Source: Tubiluchus corallicola
Taxonomy: Eukaryota > Priapulida > Priapulimorpha > Priapulimorphida > Tubiluchidae
Assembly (NCBI GenBank): GCA_030141605.1
Contig: JAQGDQ010000106.1
Span: 62,001 to 126,000 of the forward strand
Length of the DNA stretch: 64,000 bases
Direction of reading: 5' to 3'
Notes under the pieces: model-generated
What the model was told of the DNA's origin: nothing
Seen by the model: only the letters and a program-made list of their open reading frames with translations
Databases searched by the model: none
Position numbers and translations under genes: made by a program
Part shown: piece by piece, positions 1 to 12,800 of the stretch
Numbering within the stretch: the stretch's first letter is position 1
How the letters are laid out: each line of letters starts with the position of its first letter

Positions 1-52
1 ACAACATAGACGTAACATAACAAAACCCAATATAAAGTGGCATGTAAACTAC

Positions 53-247
53 ATAAAGTTTATGTAGCATGCGGATGCGGGTATGTTTTCCATCTGCGGA
101 ACATCCCGCGGGAAAAAACAATAGGAAATACTTGCAGAAAAAAATAACACATATGCAGGCTGCATAAACAGGTGCATTTAAAACAATATAAACCGATTTT
201 ATCTATTCTGCACCACCCAAAATGCATCCGCATCCTACATAAAGGCC
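53..247. mobile_element. MITE-like element with terminal inverted repeats
   Basis: The left end (about 56-78) carries TATGTAGCATGCGGATGC and the right end (about 221-247) carries its near reverse complement, GCATCCGCATCCTACATAAA. The interior of about 140 bp is AT-rich and non-coding. This is the layout of a short non-autonomous DNA transposon. No target-site duplication was resolved, so the outer borders are approximate. Confidence 0.4.
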
Positions 248-299
248 ACTTAAATGATCATGACCTACTAATTTTGAAAAAGGCAGATCTATAAATCAA

Positions 300-785
300 C
301 AAGAAAATGAAAGACTGTGTTCCTTCTGTATCATTAGTAGAGATAACGTGTAAAACCCAATAGAGGATGAACACCAAGTGGTATTTGAATGCCCCGCATA
401 CAAAGAAATCAGACAAAAATACAAAAATCGTTTTTATAATTTTACGTTTTTTAAATGGCTCGGTTTTTTCCATATTTTTGTTATTTAGCTTCAACAATAA
501 GTCTGACCTCAACAACTTTGATAGCTTTATCAGCGAATGCATGCTCTGTAGATCAAACAAAACTCTCGATCCATACCATACATAAAAATTAGACAATAAT
601 GTGGAATCCTAGTTGGATATAATATTATTTTGTTTAACGTAAATGTTACTAGGCTTAGTTAATTGAACTTTTTTTGTATGTATACTGTTGCTAACTTAAT
701 AGCCTAATTTTGCTCATAGCTCATTTTGCTGATGTACTATTCTATTCTTATGTGTGCAAATAAACTGAATTGAATTAAATTCCAT
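300..785 (+). pseudogene. Decayed LINE (non-LTR retrotransposon) C-terminal end and 3' tail
   Basis: The frame beginning at 312 reads RLCSFC, meets an in-frame TAA at 351, continues as IEDEHQVVFECPAYKEIR from about 360 and stops at TAG 486-488. A C-x2-C pair followed by EDEHxxxFECPAY is the zinc-knuckle-like C-terminal end seen in many invertebrate non-LTR reverse transcriptases. A second frame after 490 carries related residues (SECMLCRSN), which implies a frameshift. The tail near 758-780, AATAAACTGAATTGAATT, resembles a LINE 3' end. The reverse-transcriptase core is missing: only the extreme 3' part lies here, or the copy is 5'-truncated. It is dead because of the internal stop and the frameshift. 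Confidence 0.65.
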
Positions 786-834
786 TGGTAAGGTCAGAAT
801 TAACGTGTGACATTGCAATTCACACACGTGCAAC

Positions 835-1029
835 ATGTCTTTTTCGTTATTTCGGTCTTTAAATTTTATACAAAAATCCACACCTGTGGGATTTTCTAAA
901 ATAACTTTTTTTCGGACGTTGTCATCAAACCTACGTCTTGTGAGGCGCACTCATTCTTTTGGTGATTTTCCGCAAGGTTTACCGCTGGTAAAGTCAGCAG
1001 ATCGTACTTTACAGTGTTTTACTCGGTTC
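835..1029 (+). CDS. LRPPRC: LRPPRC exon 1 with mitochondrial presequence
   Basis: The first in-frame ATG gives an N-terminus rich in Ser, Phe, Arg and Lys with almost no acidic residues ([14 protein letters not shown], then [12 protein letters not shown]). This is typical of a matrix-targeting peptide and fits LRPPRC location. The best donor (TTC followed by GTAAGT, exon end 1029) leaves phase 0. The best acceptor of exon 2 (start 3169) needs phase 2. A weaker donor after 1025 would fit, or a small exon between them has been missed. The start is placed by the targeting signal and by the absence of an upstream in-frame extension; transcript data would settle it. Confidence 0.6.
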
Positions 1030-4000
1030 GTAAGTTTTCTTGTTAGACTAATAGTAATAGTAATATTCTATTATAATAAGTAATAATAACGATGAAATGG
1101 AATTTTGCAAGTTTTTCTGTTTATCGTCTTGTACATTTTTGTTTCTGATTTTTGCCGTTTATTTCATAGCAAGATCCAAGGCGCATTTGCTATTTAGGTG
1201 GTCGTTTTTTTCCGTCTGTTTTCTGCAAAGCTTCAGCTTGTCTGCAAAGCTTTTGCTGACTTAGGGATGTCACGTGTAACTGCTAATTGGATAACTGTGT
1301 CTGACAAATATGGATTTCGTGTGATTGATCACAGTAGAGCTGGTTGTGTCATCTAGTTTACCCAATTCGATGTACGTTGAGTCAGGGACGTTACCGAAAC
1401 TGAATTTACGAACCGAAAACAAAATTTATGAAACATAGGAAACCGAACAGTTTTGCAAAACCAACTACTATTAAAATTGAAAAAAAGAAAATTCTGAAAT
1501 AAGTAGAATATTTTGTTTTTGTTGTTTGCTTTTATTTGCTGTGATGCAAAATTACTGATAAAAAATTTTAATGCAGAAATGACAAGGAAGTTTTATAGTA
1601 TGGAGTGGTTTGCCTTAGAAAATGTGTTATAATGTTTTCGGATTTAAGTATTCTTAATGATTATTGTTTAAAGATCATAATGCTTCATTAAAAATAAATA
1701 AATTTTATTTTGTTGCCTATATTTCATAAATTATAAAATTAAACATGATTTGCTCAAGTGAATGCAAAAGTGGTTTGATATTTTGGTTCATTGGGCATGG
1801 AGACCCTAAAACTTCACAGTCGTCACAAACTGTAACGTAAACAAAATTTTCGCTTTAATTGAAATAATTTAGCCAAGATTTTTTAGTGGTTCTTGACATC
1901 TAGGAGAAAAGAAAAGGTAGATTGGATAAATACTAGTAAAACCTCAGAAAATGCTACCGAAAATTACCCGAAATTTAATAAATTTCGCTGAAACCGAAAC
2001 TTAACCGTAAGTAAACCTGTCTCGAGTAATAATCAAGGAGTTACTAGGTAATCGCTGTGCTTCATATACATGAGATTTACAACAGCCTTTTCCCATGGTC
2101 GCTTTCAAACAGTAGCTTGTGCATTTCATATAACAAGTTCTGCAATTTTTAATTTAATCACTGCTTAAAATACCTGGCTGCCACATGAATTGGCAAGTTC
2201 TCTCATGGCACTTTATGATACCTTAATGCCCTCCATGACGGTGATCGAGGATTTCTGATCTCAATGATGATGGAATGAACAGTCAGGTAGCATACATAAT
2301 GATACTTTGCTGAACTGTGATGTAAAATAAACATGACGTATTTTTGATATTAACAACAATTTACTTTTTAATATTGTTGGCAAATCAATATGTATGTAGT
2401 TACATTGAAAACCTTGATAGCAAAAACACAGCAAAAGTAGATGCTGAAGTTGAAACAGTATTATTAATCGCATTACTCACTTTACAATATCATTTTTTCG
2501 TATTTATGACATTTAAGCAATATGTGTTTAGACACAAAGAAGTACTGCATTTCTTGTATGAAAGTGAATGAAATGGAAGTTTTGTAACATACGATCTAAA
2601 ATGATCATGGATATAATAAAACTAATAAAATACAGTGCCATAGTCATGTTAGCCTATGTACAGCAAACATAATTGCTCATGTGGAATAGTTAGAGCTTAC
2701 TGCATGTAAGTCAGAAGAAGCGAGAGAAGAAAGTCGACCTTTCCTGGACATCCAAGGTTGACCTTTCTCTGTCACTCAAGGTCGACCCAAAATGTCTACG
2801 GACTTGCGTCACCCTTTTGCGATGACCTTTTTGCACCAACCGTGGCGTTAAAATATAGATAAACAGAAATTGTTTATTTATGTATTTTGGCATACAATGG
2901 CAGAAGATTTGTAGAAACACTGAAATGAAAAAATAAAACACCGTGCACATGCTGAGTAGGTTGTAAAAAATTAATTATTTTTTTATGTTATACAGATTTC
3001 CATTTTCTTTACATCATAGTGTACATAAAGATTGTGTCTTTCTATTGCAGTACTATTTTCAGCAATACTTTTCTTGTACCGCCTGCGACTGCATTTTAAA
3101 AAAAGGCTATCTAAACTGGAAGCTAACCAGTTCGATCTTGATTAAGGTTCTATTTTGGGCTATTTTAGATGCGTAACTACTCAAACCAAAATAGATGTTG
3201 ATGCAGACAGAGGCAGAACTCAGACTACGACACTTTCTCTTGATCGTGCTTTATATAGGCTAGATAATGATGTAAAGAGGACAGGAAGAATTTACAAACA
3301 GGATGTGCTGGACATATATCATTCCATACAGCATATTGGTAAGCCAGCTATATTTAGCCTGCTGTTAATTATATATGCTGCCCGAAAAGCATAACTCCTC
3401 TAGTATTAAAGTAGAGATGAATTGCATTAAAAATTATTATTTTTAATCATTTAGTTCTAGGTGAGAAAATTGCTTATTATCTATGAAAATTGAAAAATAT
3501 TTTTTCTGTCAAGGATTTCAAATGTTTTAGGCGGAGTGACTAGCACACAGGCAATGTTGATGATTCGATGCTGCGGATCATTTCTTGCAGAGGCTTTTCC
3601 CGAAGAGAGAACCCACCTCGTTAATTCAATGTGGAAGACATTTGAACAGATAGGTGTCTATTATTTTACTTTCTAATGTTACGTCAACTTTGTTTAATTA
3701 TGTAGTCAAGGTGAGAATTGAAATCTGACCTTTTTGCTCTGTTAATAACTGTTAAAATGGAATCCAGAATTTAGACTGCCGGATTCCGTGTATATTATTT
3801 CTATATAATTGTATATGGTCAAATCTCATTTTCGCTCTTTTTTGCAATTATTATACGAATTAACTTTTAAACTGATTTTTTAGCTTCCTGCTAGCTGTTT
3901 AAATAAATAGGCACTTACAATGGAAGAAATCTTCAAATATTTCATTGTTTAGAGATGCATCATTTTTTTTAATCATTTGTTACCATGCTCCGTTTCTAGT

Positions 4001-7000
4001 ACCTTTAGGTATAAACTAGGACTGCTGCAGACATGAATGGAAACTGCTTGTTGCAGTATATACAGTAGTCCGGTAAAGTAATTTAGTGTATATTGCAGTA
4101 TATACTATAAAGTTTGTAGTAGTCCTTAATTGGTGTAAAAATAAAAAAATACTAAATTGGGCAGCTACTTCAGCTAATTACTATAAGCTTCACATCTTTA
4201 ATTTAACAACACATAATTGACATTTATCAAAGTGAGATATTTTTGTGCAAAAACCTTGTTAGTATTTAGTTCGTGTCCAATCTCATCTGTATCATAGAAT
4301 GTAAAATGGGAACAAGTTTACTATTTGCATTGCAAAAAAAATCGTGTCTATGTCATATGTAAATGTTGGACTAGACTTATTCTGGTTTCAGTGTCTGCAA
4401 ATAGGTTTGCTAACGTAAACTGGAAATTTCCAGTCCAAAGTAGAGTTTTATGCAACCAACATATATTGTGCCAAAATCTGGGTCTGTTGTATATGAGTAA
4501 ACCTGATTCTTTTCGAGGCTAGGTTTTATTCAAAATAATGAATTTAACGAGCAACATTGTCATTTAAGGGTTTATTTATGTATTTTAGGTGCGCCATTAG
4601 ATATTAGTCATTACAATGCTTTACTGAAGGTTTACTTAGAGAATGAACACAAATTTTCTCCTGTCGAATTCCTGTCCTCTCTTCAGGCAAAACAAGTAGA
4701 GCCAAACAGGGTAAGAGTATCTTGTGTTTTCATAATGATTGATTGATTGACTGCAAGCAAACATATTCCTTTCAGAGACTTAATTTTTTATTCTGTAAAT
4801 ATTTCAAACTGTTTGAAAGGTCTGTTAAAATGATTTTTGAAGTTCTGCTTCAAATTTCAAGTCATGTATTATTGAATCAAATTAATTTTATTATAGGTGA
4901 CATTCCAACGCCTTATTGCTCGGTATTGTCAAGATGGTGATATACAAGGCGCAGGGTAATTTTTTGTGGATGTTTTTTGTGTATTCTATATAAGTATTAT
5001 CTTAATGGTTAATTTAGCTTTTTTCACTTTCAACTATTTTTTGTGTACCTGCTCATGTACTTACTGTTGACTGTGGTATCACCTGAGCCTTTCATTCTCA
5101 TCTTCCAAGATGAGACAGTCACCGGACAGAGGCATAATATTCATGTTGAGATGTTTATACAGCTTGATCAATGAAAGAAATTGTTGAATGCGATATTAAT
5201 GGTGAAGCTCTACAAGAATAATTTTATCCATTTACCAATATGGCCCAGCACTGATTAACTTCACAGTTTATTATACAACATGACATTTCATCTGTTACCT
5301 CACACCTTGAATTATGTAAAATTAAATCAGTGAACAATTCACAGGAAAGTTTCTACCTGCAAACCACAATGTGGTACTTAAATGGCTTCCAGTGTTGAAA
5401 GCTGCAAAGCAAATATACTCGAGTATACAGACCGTTCAGCCATTTCTTATATTAACGCATACTTTTATTTTCTTTATACTATGAGAAGGCATGTTTCAGC
5501 TAATTACTTCTCCTGTTAAATTTTCCAGGAGCATTTTGGAGCATATGAAGTCTGCCAACCTGCCGATAAATGAAAATGTTTTTAACTCGCTTATAACTGG
5601 CCATGGACGTTCTAAGTATGTAGCTCAGTAAAATGTTTACCATGTTGAATGCTGACTTATCTTTTGTTTTGTTGTGTTGGCAATTTGTGTGTTATTTCTT
5701 ATTATTGATTTAGTTTGGCAAGGAAAAATTTTAAATAAAATTACAACTTTTACTCTATTTTCACATTATTTCCTTGGGACGAGTTGCTGCACACTTGGAT
5801 CAAAAATGTTTTATTCTAGTGGAACAGTGTCATTTTGTAAGTCTGTCACTAGAATTAGAGGAAGTTGTCAGTAATGGTGGTTTGTTTATTTTTGAAATTT
5901 ATTTAATTGAAAAAGTCGGTAGCGGTAGACTGGTACTTAACTTTTGCCCCAGCTTAAAAAAAAACTAATCTTCGTTCCAAAGAAACGTGAAATTGTTGGT
6001 ATTGCATCTTTTTATTTGGCTGTATTGTTTAGCTGAAGGAAAACCAAGAACAGGTGTTTAAAATATGTGCATAATTATTCAGCAAAATTTACAATGGGAT
6101 GAGTAAGCAGATAGTTACATTAGTATAACAATAGATTTTGGCCTACTGCATACTGACAATAAATGGCCTAGCTAAGTTTTAGTAAGATGCATATAGTACA
6201 TGATATGGCAAACATATCAACTAGAAACTACATTGTAGATTAAACTTTTACAAGATATAATAATATAATAATAGACCATACCTAGTTATGTGTGCTTCAT
6301 GATACCCTCAATAAGGATCTGCCAGGAAATAATATAGCACTCTGTTAGTCACTGTATTAACTCAACCTAATGCAAGGTTGAGAACAAATTATATAGACTT
6401 CAAAAGATGCATCTTAGAAATAGAATAGTTAGTTCAATTATGGGCAATTATGCAGAACACCAATTAACACTATCTGTAAACTTACTCATGAAAGTTGTAT
6501 GTTATTAATGAACCTGTTTGCTGGGGCAGACCCATGCAATCAGGGCGAAGCAATAAGAATAAACCAACGCCAGTCAACTTATTGAAACCACTCAAGATAG
6601 CAAGGCATTCTTTGCAGTTGACATTTTAGGTCATCTTGCCTCGCATCCTTTGACTGCAATTTTTTATTGTTGTGTAATTACATTTATTATTTCCAGTGAT
6701 ATGGAAAGTGCACTAGGTGTATTGGATATCATGCGCAGTGCTCAACTAGAGCCATCTAGTGACACATACGCTGCACTACTTTGCGCATTTGCTGAAAAAG
6801 GTGATATGGAAAACATCGACAAGGTTTGGAAGCAATTTAAATTTTTCGTTTTTAAATGAGTTTGTAGCTGGTTATTGTACATGTGAGGTAGATTGTGTAT
6901 ATAGTAATTCTCCACATCATGGCCAGGATTTTAAACTTTGGTATTTACTGTGTACTGTCTATTTATGTAGTTTAGTTATTGTGTATTCCAAAGCTGAAAC

Positions 7001-9741
7001 TGCAATAACAATATAAATTCAGAAATTTGAAAATTAAATAACATGTCATAATGTGAATTGACCGGAAGATAATATGCAAGCAGACAAAGAAATATGTGAA
7101 GGATTCAGAAGGTGCAAGGGTGCGAGGTGGGAGAAGTGGAAAATATGGGAAGATTAGAATAAAATAACTGAATGGATACATATCCAAATCTGTGAGTGTA
7201 ATGCCGTGACGGTGTTTACACCTGACTATATCTGGTCGGCTATGGTTAATTCATGTTTCAGTGTCTCATAAACACATTGCATTTTCTGGACTGGCCGTCT
7301 AACATATAAGTTCTCTCGCAAGCCGCATTGCTCGCAGATTAAAAATGCATGGATTACTTCCAGTACTTAAATTTTCATGGGAAAAAGTTTGAATTTAACT
7401 CGAAGCTCTTAGGAGGAGTTGAATGGTAATTAATCAAAAAATGATCGAAGTCAAATGTCCTTGACCTTATAACCAAGGTCATCATACTACTTTCAAGGCC
7501 TCTACTCCTGGTATCTACCTTGTAAGTCTTTTGACTAGCCGTGTGTGACTGGATGCTCAGACTTTCACATTTTGCCTCTTGTCCCGGGTAAAACAATATC
7601 ATCTGGTTTTAATCATGCAGTTGTCACTGCCATTGCCCTTATCCCCGGGTGTCTTGTCTGTAAGCTCTGTGATTATACTTATGGAACTTTTAGAGTTGCT
7701 AAGTTTAACGCATTTTGGCTTCTATCTCGGGCCCTTACACCTGCTTTGCAATACCTAAGCACCTGTGAAAAAATCAGAATTTAGCGTAAAAACCCTAGGA
7801 GTTGAATGGTAATTGAAGAAACTGACCAGTGTCCATTGTATTTGAACCTTCCACCAAGGTCACCATTCCTATACCACTTTCAGAGCCCCTATCCCAAGTA
7901 TCTACCCTGATAGTTTTGCAACTGTAACCCTGTGGATTTCCGAGTTAAAAGGATTTTATAAGTGGAAAACTGAATGCCTAACGTAATAATAAAAATTTAA
8001 ACGTAATCAATAATAATAATAATAAAATTAATATTACAAACACTAGGTGGATAATAAACTTAACAGTACAAACACTAAGAGAGAAAAATCGGTGAGGTTT
8101 TTCCTGTGAGAAGAAAAGCAGATTAAGCTAAGTGCAATGGAAATCAAATCAATGACATAACAGAGCAGGTAGATATGGATACCGTCCAGTTTGTTTTTAT
8201 TAGTATCAATAATTTTGTCATGTTGCCACTATATTTTGCTAATAGATGTTAGTTGTTCCTCTAATAAATTTTTTAAATCTTTGTTGTTTTAGTATTTGGC
8301 AGATGCAAAGTCACATAATGTATCACTGTTGGATAAAGATCTCTTAGACGTCGTTTATTCTTTAGCCAGCAGTGGTCATGCACAACATGTGGAACAGGTA
8401 AGTGTTTACATTGTGTTTTGGTGTTGCTATAAATTTCATTATTTCACAGTAATTATTAATCACTGATAATAATGATGACAGCTTGGCAATTTGAGCAACA
8501 ACCAGTCTTTAGCTCTAGAATGAATAGCTATATTTTGTCCAGGAAATATTACATGCTGGAAAGTGATACCAATATGCCCTGCATGTTTTTAGTTTTTGGC
8601 AAAAGGTGATATGGAGCCATGCAGTGTGACACTAATTTGCAAAATCTTTTGTTTCTTATCTTATTTTTGCAGATAATAGCAAAACTGACACGGTCAATTG
8701 GTTACAATCAAGACACATTTAACACAATTCTTCATCTAGTCAATAAAGGTCATATTGATGTTGGATATCAGCTGTTGTTGACAATGAGACGAGGTACAAT
8801 GCCCAGTGGCGATCCTGCTCCGGTTGGTCATTTTTTTCTGAAGCAGTTGGTCAGGACTGGTGCGGTAAGAAATTTTGATGTTTCAAAAACTATGTACACG
8901 TGTACCTATAAATTCATAATACCGAGATTTGATAGAGCTTCGAGTTAGGTTAATCTTTAGCTTACTTTTAGTTTGTGACTTGCAAAAAATACACTAGGCA
9001 CCATTTTTAGACTCACAATTAATACAGTCAGCTGCCTAATTGACACAAAACGTGCAGTATGGGATGCTCGTATTCAAATGTCTATAAAAGCCATCGGTAA
9101 ATGATTCAAGAAACACAATATAATTCACTCAATATTTTTGTTTCATGTACTTTGCCCTATATATGATTAAAGGGGTTTTACCACCTTTATACGATCTTTG
9201 CTTCTGTTTTGTACGTTGTAATGTACATAAAAACAATCATGTCAAGTACCGTTTTGTTAGTAAGCAGGTATAACAGTTTGCTGTAAACACATTACCCATT
9301 CAGGACCTTCTGCAATCAAACTCGTTGCCCGAGAAATTTGTACACTTAGTCACTTGCCTTTTTTTAATCTTTTTTTTACTAATTTGCTTTTGTAAAAATT
9401 GTGTTTTAAATAATTTGACTTAGGAGTTCAGACACTAATTCGCTTCTGAAAGTCATTTAAACTTTGGGACCGTTGAAGTCCATACTCTAATAATGTAATA
9501 TAGGCTATTATATGATATTTTTCAGTCTGTTTAAACAATTTCAAAGTGTTTTGATAATTTATTACTGTCTTTGAAATTTTTTCTTTCTTGCTTTTAGCCT
9601 GTATTGATAGCATTTTTACTAGCTTTTTAAATCTGTATTTTAATCTTCAACATTTACTACTAATTGTATTTTATTGTAACGAGTAATGAGACAGCGTATT
9701 GCTCATAAAAGAATAAATTATTATTATTATTATTATTAATG

Positions 9742-9824
<83 letters not shown>

Positions 9825-12800
9825 GTTTAATTCCTTTAGTAGTAATACCTTTTACATAGGTTAATAGTCGGTTAATTGGTTTAAAACACTTCAGTCCCAA
9901 AGTAAGTCTCTTAAGCGGCGCCTATTGCATGCAGTATGCTTGCATTTCCCGTATAACTATTTCTGACTCTTATCATGCTAAGAGATGCTGCCAAAAGCTT
10001 TCCTATATACTGTTTTTTATCATTTAACCAGCTTTCCTGTACTTCGTTTCTGCTTCTTATGTTAAAAACATATTTATTTAAGCAACTTCAGTGTATTACA
10101 TGTTTGTACAGAATTTTTAGGCTTTCTGTCTCTATTTAAATTGACATTTATGTTAAATCATTTAGAAAGTTATTTTTCCTATCTCGTTCTCAGTTAAATT
10201 TGGTAGGATAAATGTTAAGTGATAAATCAATCATAAAAGTACTAGGGCCTTTGCTAGCAAGCCTCCTTGCAATTTATTCAAGCCGAAGCAGCATTTTTAG
10301 GAACTAATATTTATTTTGTGCATCAGGTAGTTGTACATCTCCTTATTCTTTCTTTATATTTAAAGTGGTTTCTTGTAAAGCAATCAAAGGTATAAAATAT
10401 GTTTTGATGCTTGATAGTCGTCTTAATTTTATTGTTGTTAATAATTTGTATTACCTTTACTCTTTAACAGGTTATGTAAATGTCTGAAGATTCAAAAAGC
10501 TTGTATTGCCTCTAGAATTACGAAACTTATTTCTTCAGCTTCATTTTTATTGTTGTTATTATTGTTGTTAGTCCACAGAGAAATTGATAGAATTGTCTGA
10601 GGATATGGAAGCTAAACAGTTGAACACCATGGCAGTAACTAAAGTTGCAGAGTGTGCTCTTATAGAGGTGAAGCCAGAAATTGCCGTAGCTTTCCTCCGA
10701 AAGATGAGAGAAAAAGGATTGCCTGTACGTACTCACTACTTTTGGCCACTGCTGTTACAGTATGGAAAACAAGGAGATAAAGCAAGTATGTACTTTTTCG
10801 AGCAGCAGTCTATTTTATCTTTGCAAGCAAAAATTTGTTAAAAAGTAGACTTTTTCCTTAAAATCCATGCCATTTGCTGGTAGATAGGTCAAGTCTTTTA
10901 CATGTTTTTTTCTTTTGAGAAATTAGCATGTATCATAGTAACAGTTAAGTTACCAATTTTCTTTATAGCAATTTTGTTATTTGCCTTTGTACAGAAAAAA
11001 TGTATTTTTTCACTTTTTATAATATTTCAGAAACCTTTGAAATTCTGAAAGCAATGGTAGAAATGGGCTGCCCTGGATCATTTGAAACACTAGCAGATTA
11101 TGTGCTGCCATACATGGGTGATATAGAGCCATTAGACTTCGTCGATGACCTTCAAGTAACCTGCATAATTACCTGCTTAATTTTTAACAATATCTTATTT
11201 CTTATTTAAAATAGTTTAGTATATTTTGTTTTTATTAATTAACTCTTAACGAGGAAGTATAAGTGTTACTAGCAAGAGGTAAATTAAGTTATGGGGAAGT
11301 CTATCAAGAGCTTAATATGTATTTCTGTTGTAATGTATGCAATTGTATGAATATTTTCGTTATAGATGGCAACAGACTTACAGAATCAAAAGGTGAATGT
11401 ATTTGGAAAATTACTGTAACACGAGACACTGATAATGTACAACATGGCCAGTTGTTGTTAACTAATCATGAAAAAAATTTCTGGCTGTCAGAGTCTTATT
11501 TATGTAATTGTGAAGATGTAGTACATTATTGGGTCTGCTGACTCCCTTGATTTTCCAAATCTGTTGCCGTTATGTTGCCAGCCGTCAGCTAGTGTCCGTC
11601 GTCCATCCACAATTTGAGTTTAAGTTAGTTGTAGCTAGAGTAGTGTTGAAATTTTTGGTAATGGGGTTCCTTTGGGACAAGATGGTGATAAAGTTCAAAG
11701 TGATCTGGAGGGCATATCCAGAACAGCTATAATAGCTATATAGCAATGGTGGTCATAGTGGGAGGCTTCAAGTCAGCTCAGTGTGGGAATTAGTTCATTG
11801 CAAGGAATTAAAGTGGTCTGCCACTATTGACATTACAACCCAACATTGACAAAACTGTTTGATCAAACGTGTGGGGGGAGTTGGAGCAGATCCATGATTT
11901 GACCATTTGCAAGACATAAAGGCAGGTTTTGTGCTACACAATGTCAAGTATAGATGTTAGACAATGATGTGCAATGGCCTGCTCTGTACCTTCTTTTATT
12001 GGGGTACAAGATTGTAGATATGATGGGAGAATCCCACTAAGCTCAATGTGATGAATTACAGTAACCTTTCACTTACTGTTGGTGGGTGGATCCAGGAGTC
12101 AAACAGTTGCACTATAGTGTTATAAAGGCAAGTTTTGTCCTGCAAAATGTCAAGCGTAAATATAAGACGATGGGTGACACTTGTAGGCAGTGGTTTGGGG
12201 GCAATGATTGTCCCTCTTTCAGGAGAGGATCCATAATGGTGTGTATAGTGAGTGTCAGCTCAGTGTGAAGAATTAGGATGAGGAAGACCTGTTACGTATT
12301 GACAATCCAACAGTGACAAAAATATTTTACCCCTCTGGGATCTAGGATTTGAACAATCGGTACTATAGTGGTATGAGGCAATTTGGAAATTTGGTCCTGG
12401 TTAACTTTGGGTCCTGAAGGGCATACAGGTAAAAGGTTATCAAGAGGGCCTATTCAGAATAGTGCGAAACAGGTCGAAACATCAGTAGCTACAGAACAAG
12501 GTTGGATATATTGGGAGTCAGCGAGTCAACCAGATGAAATGAATTAGGGTAACTGTCAGCTACTATGTTTTGTGAATACAAAAAAATAGGAGGCTGTCTC
12601 ATTTATAGCAGTTTCCTAAATAATAGCCTATTTATATTTACTCTGTATGTGTGCTAACAGCAACATGTGAGATTATAATAGTAATTTTTTGAGAGAAGAG
12701 CAGCTGTAATGAGTCTAATGCGGAAATGCAGTCTTTCTGTCTCACTGTATGAATGTGTGTACACATGTATGTATGCATGTGTATGTGTGTGTGTGGGTGC

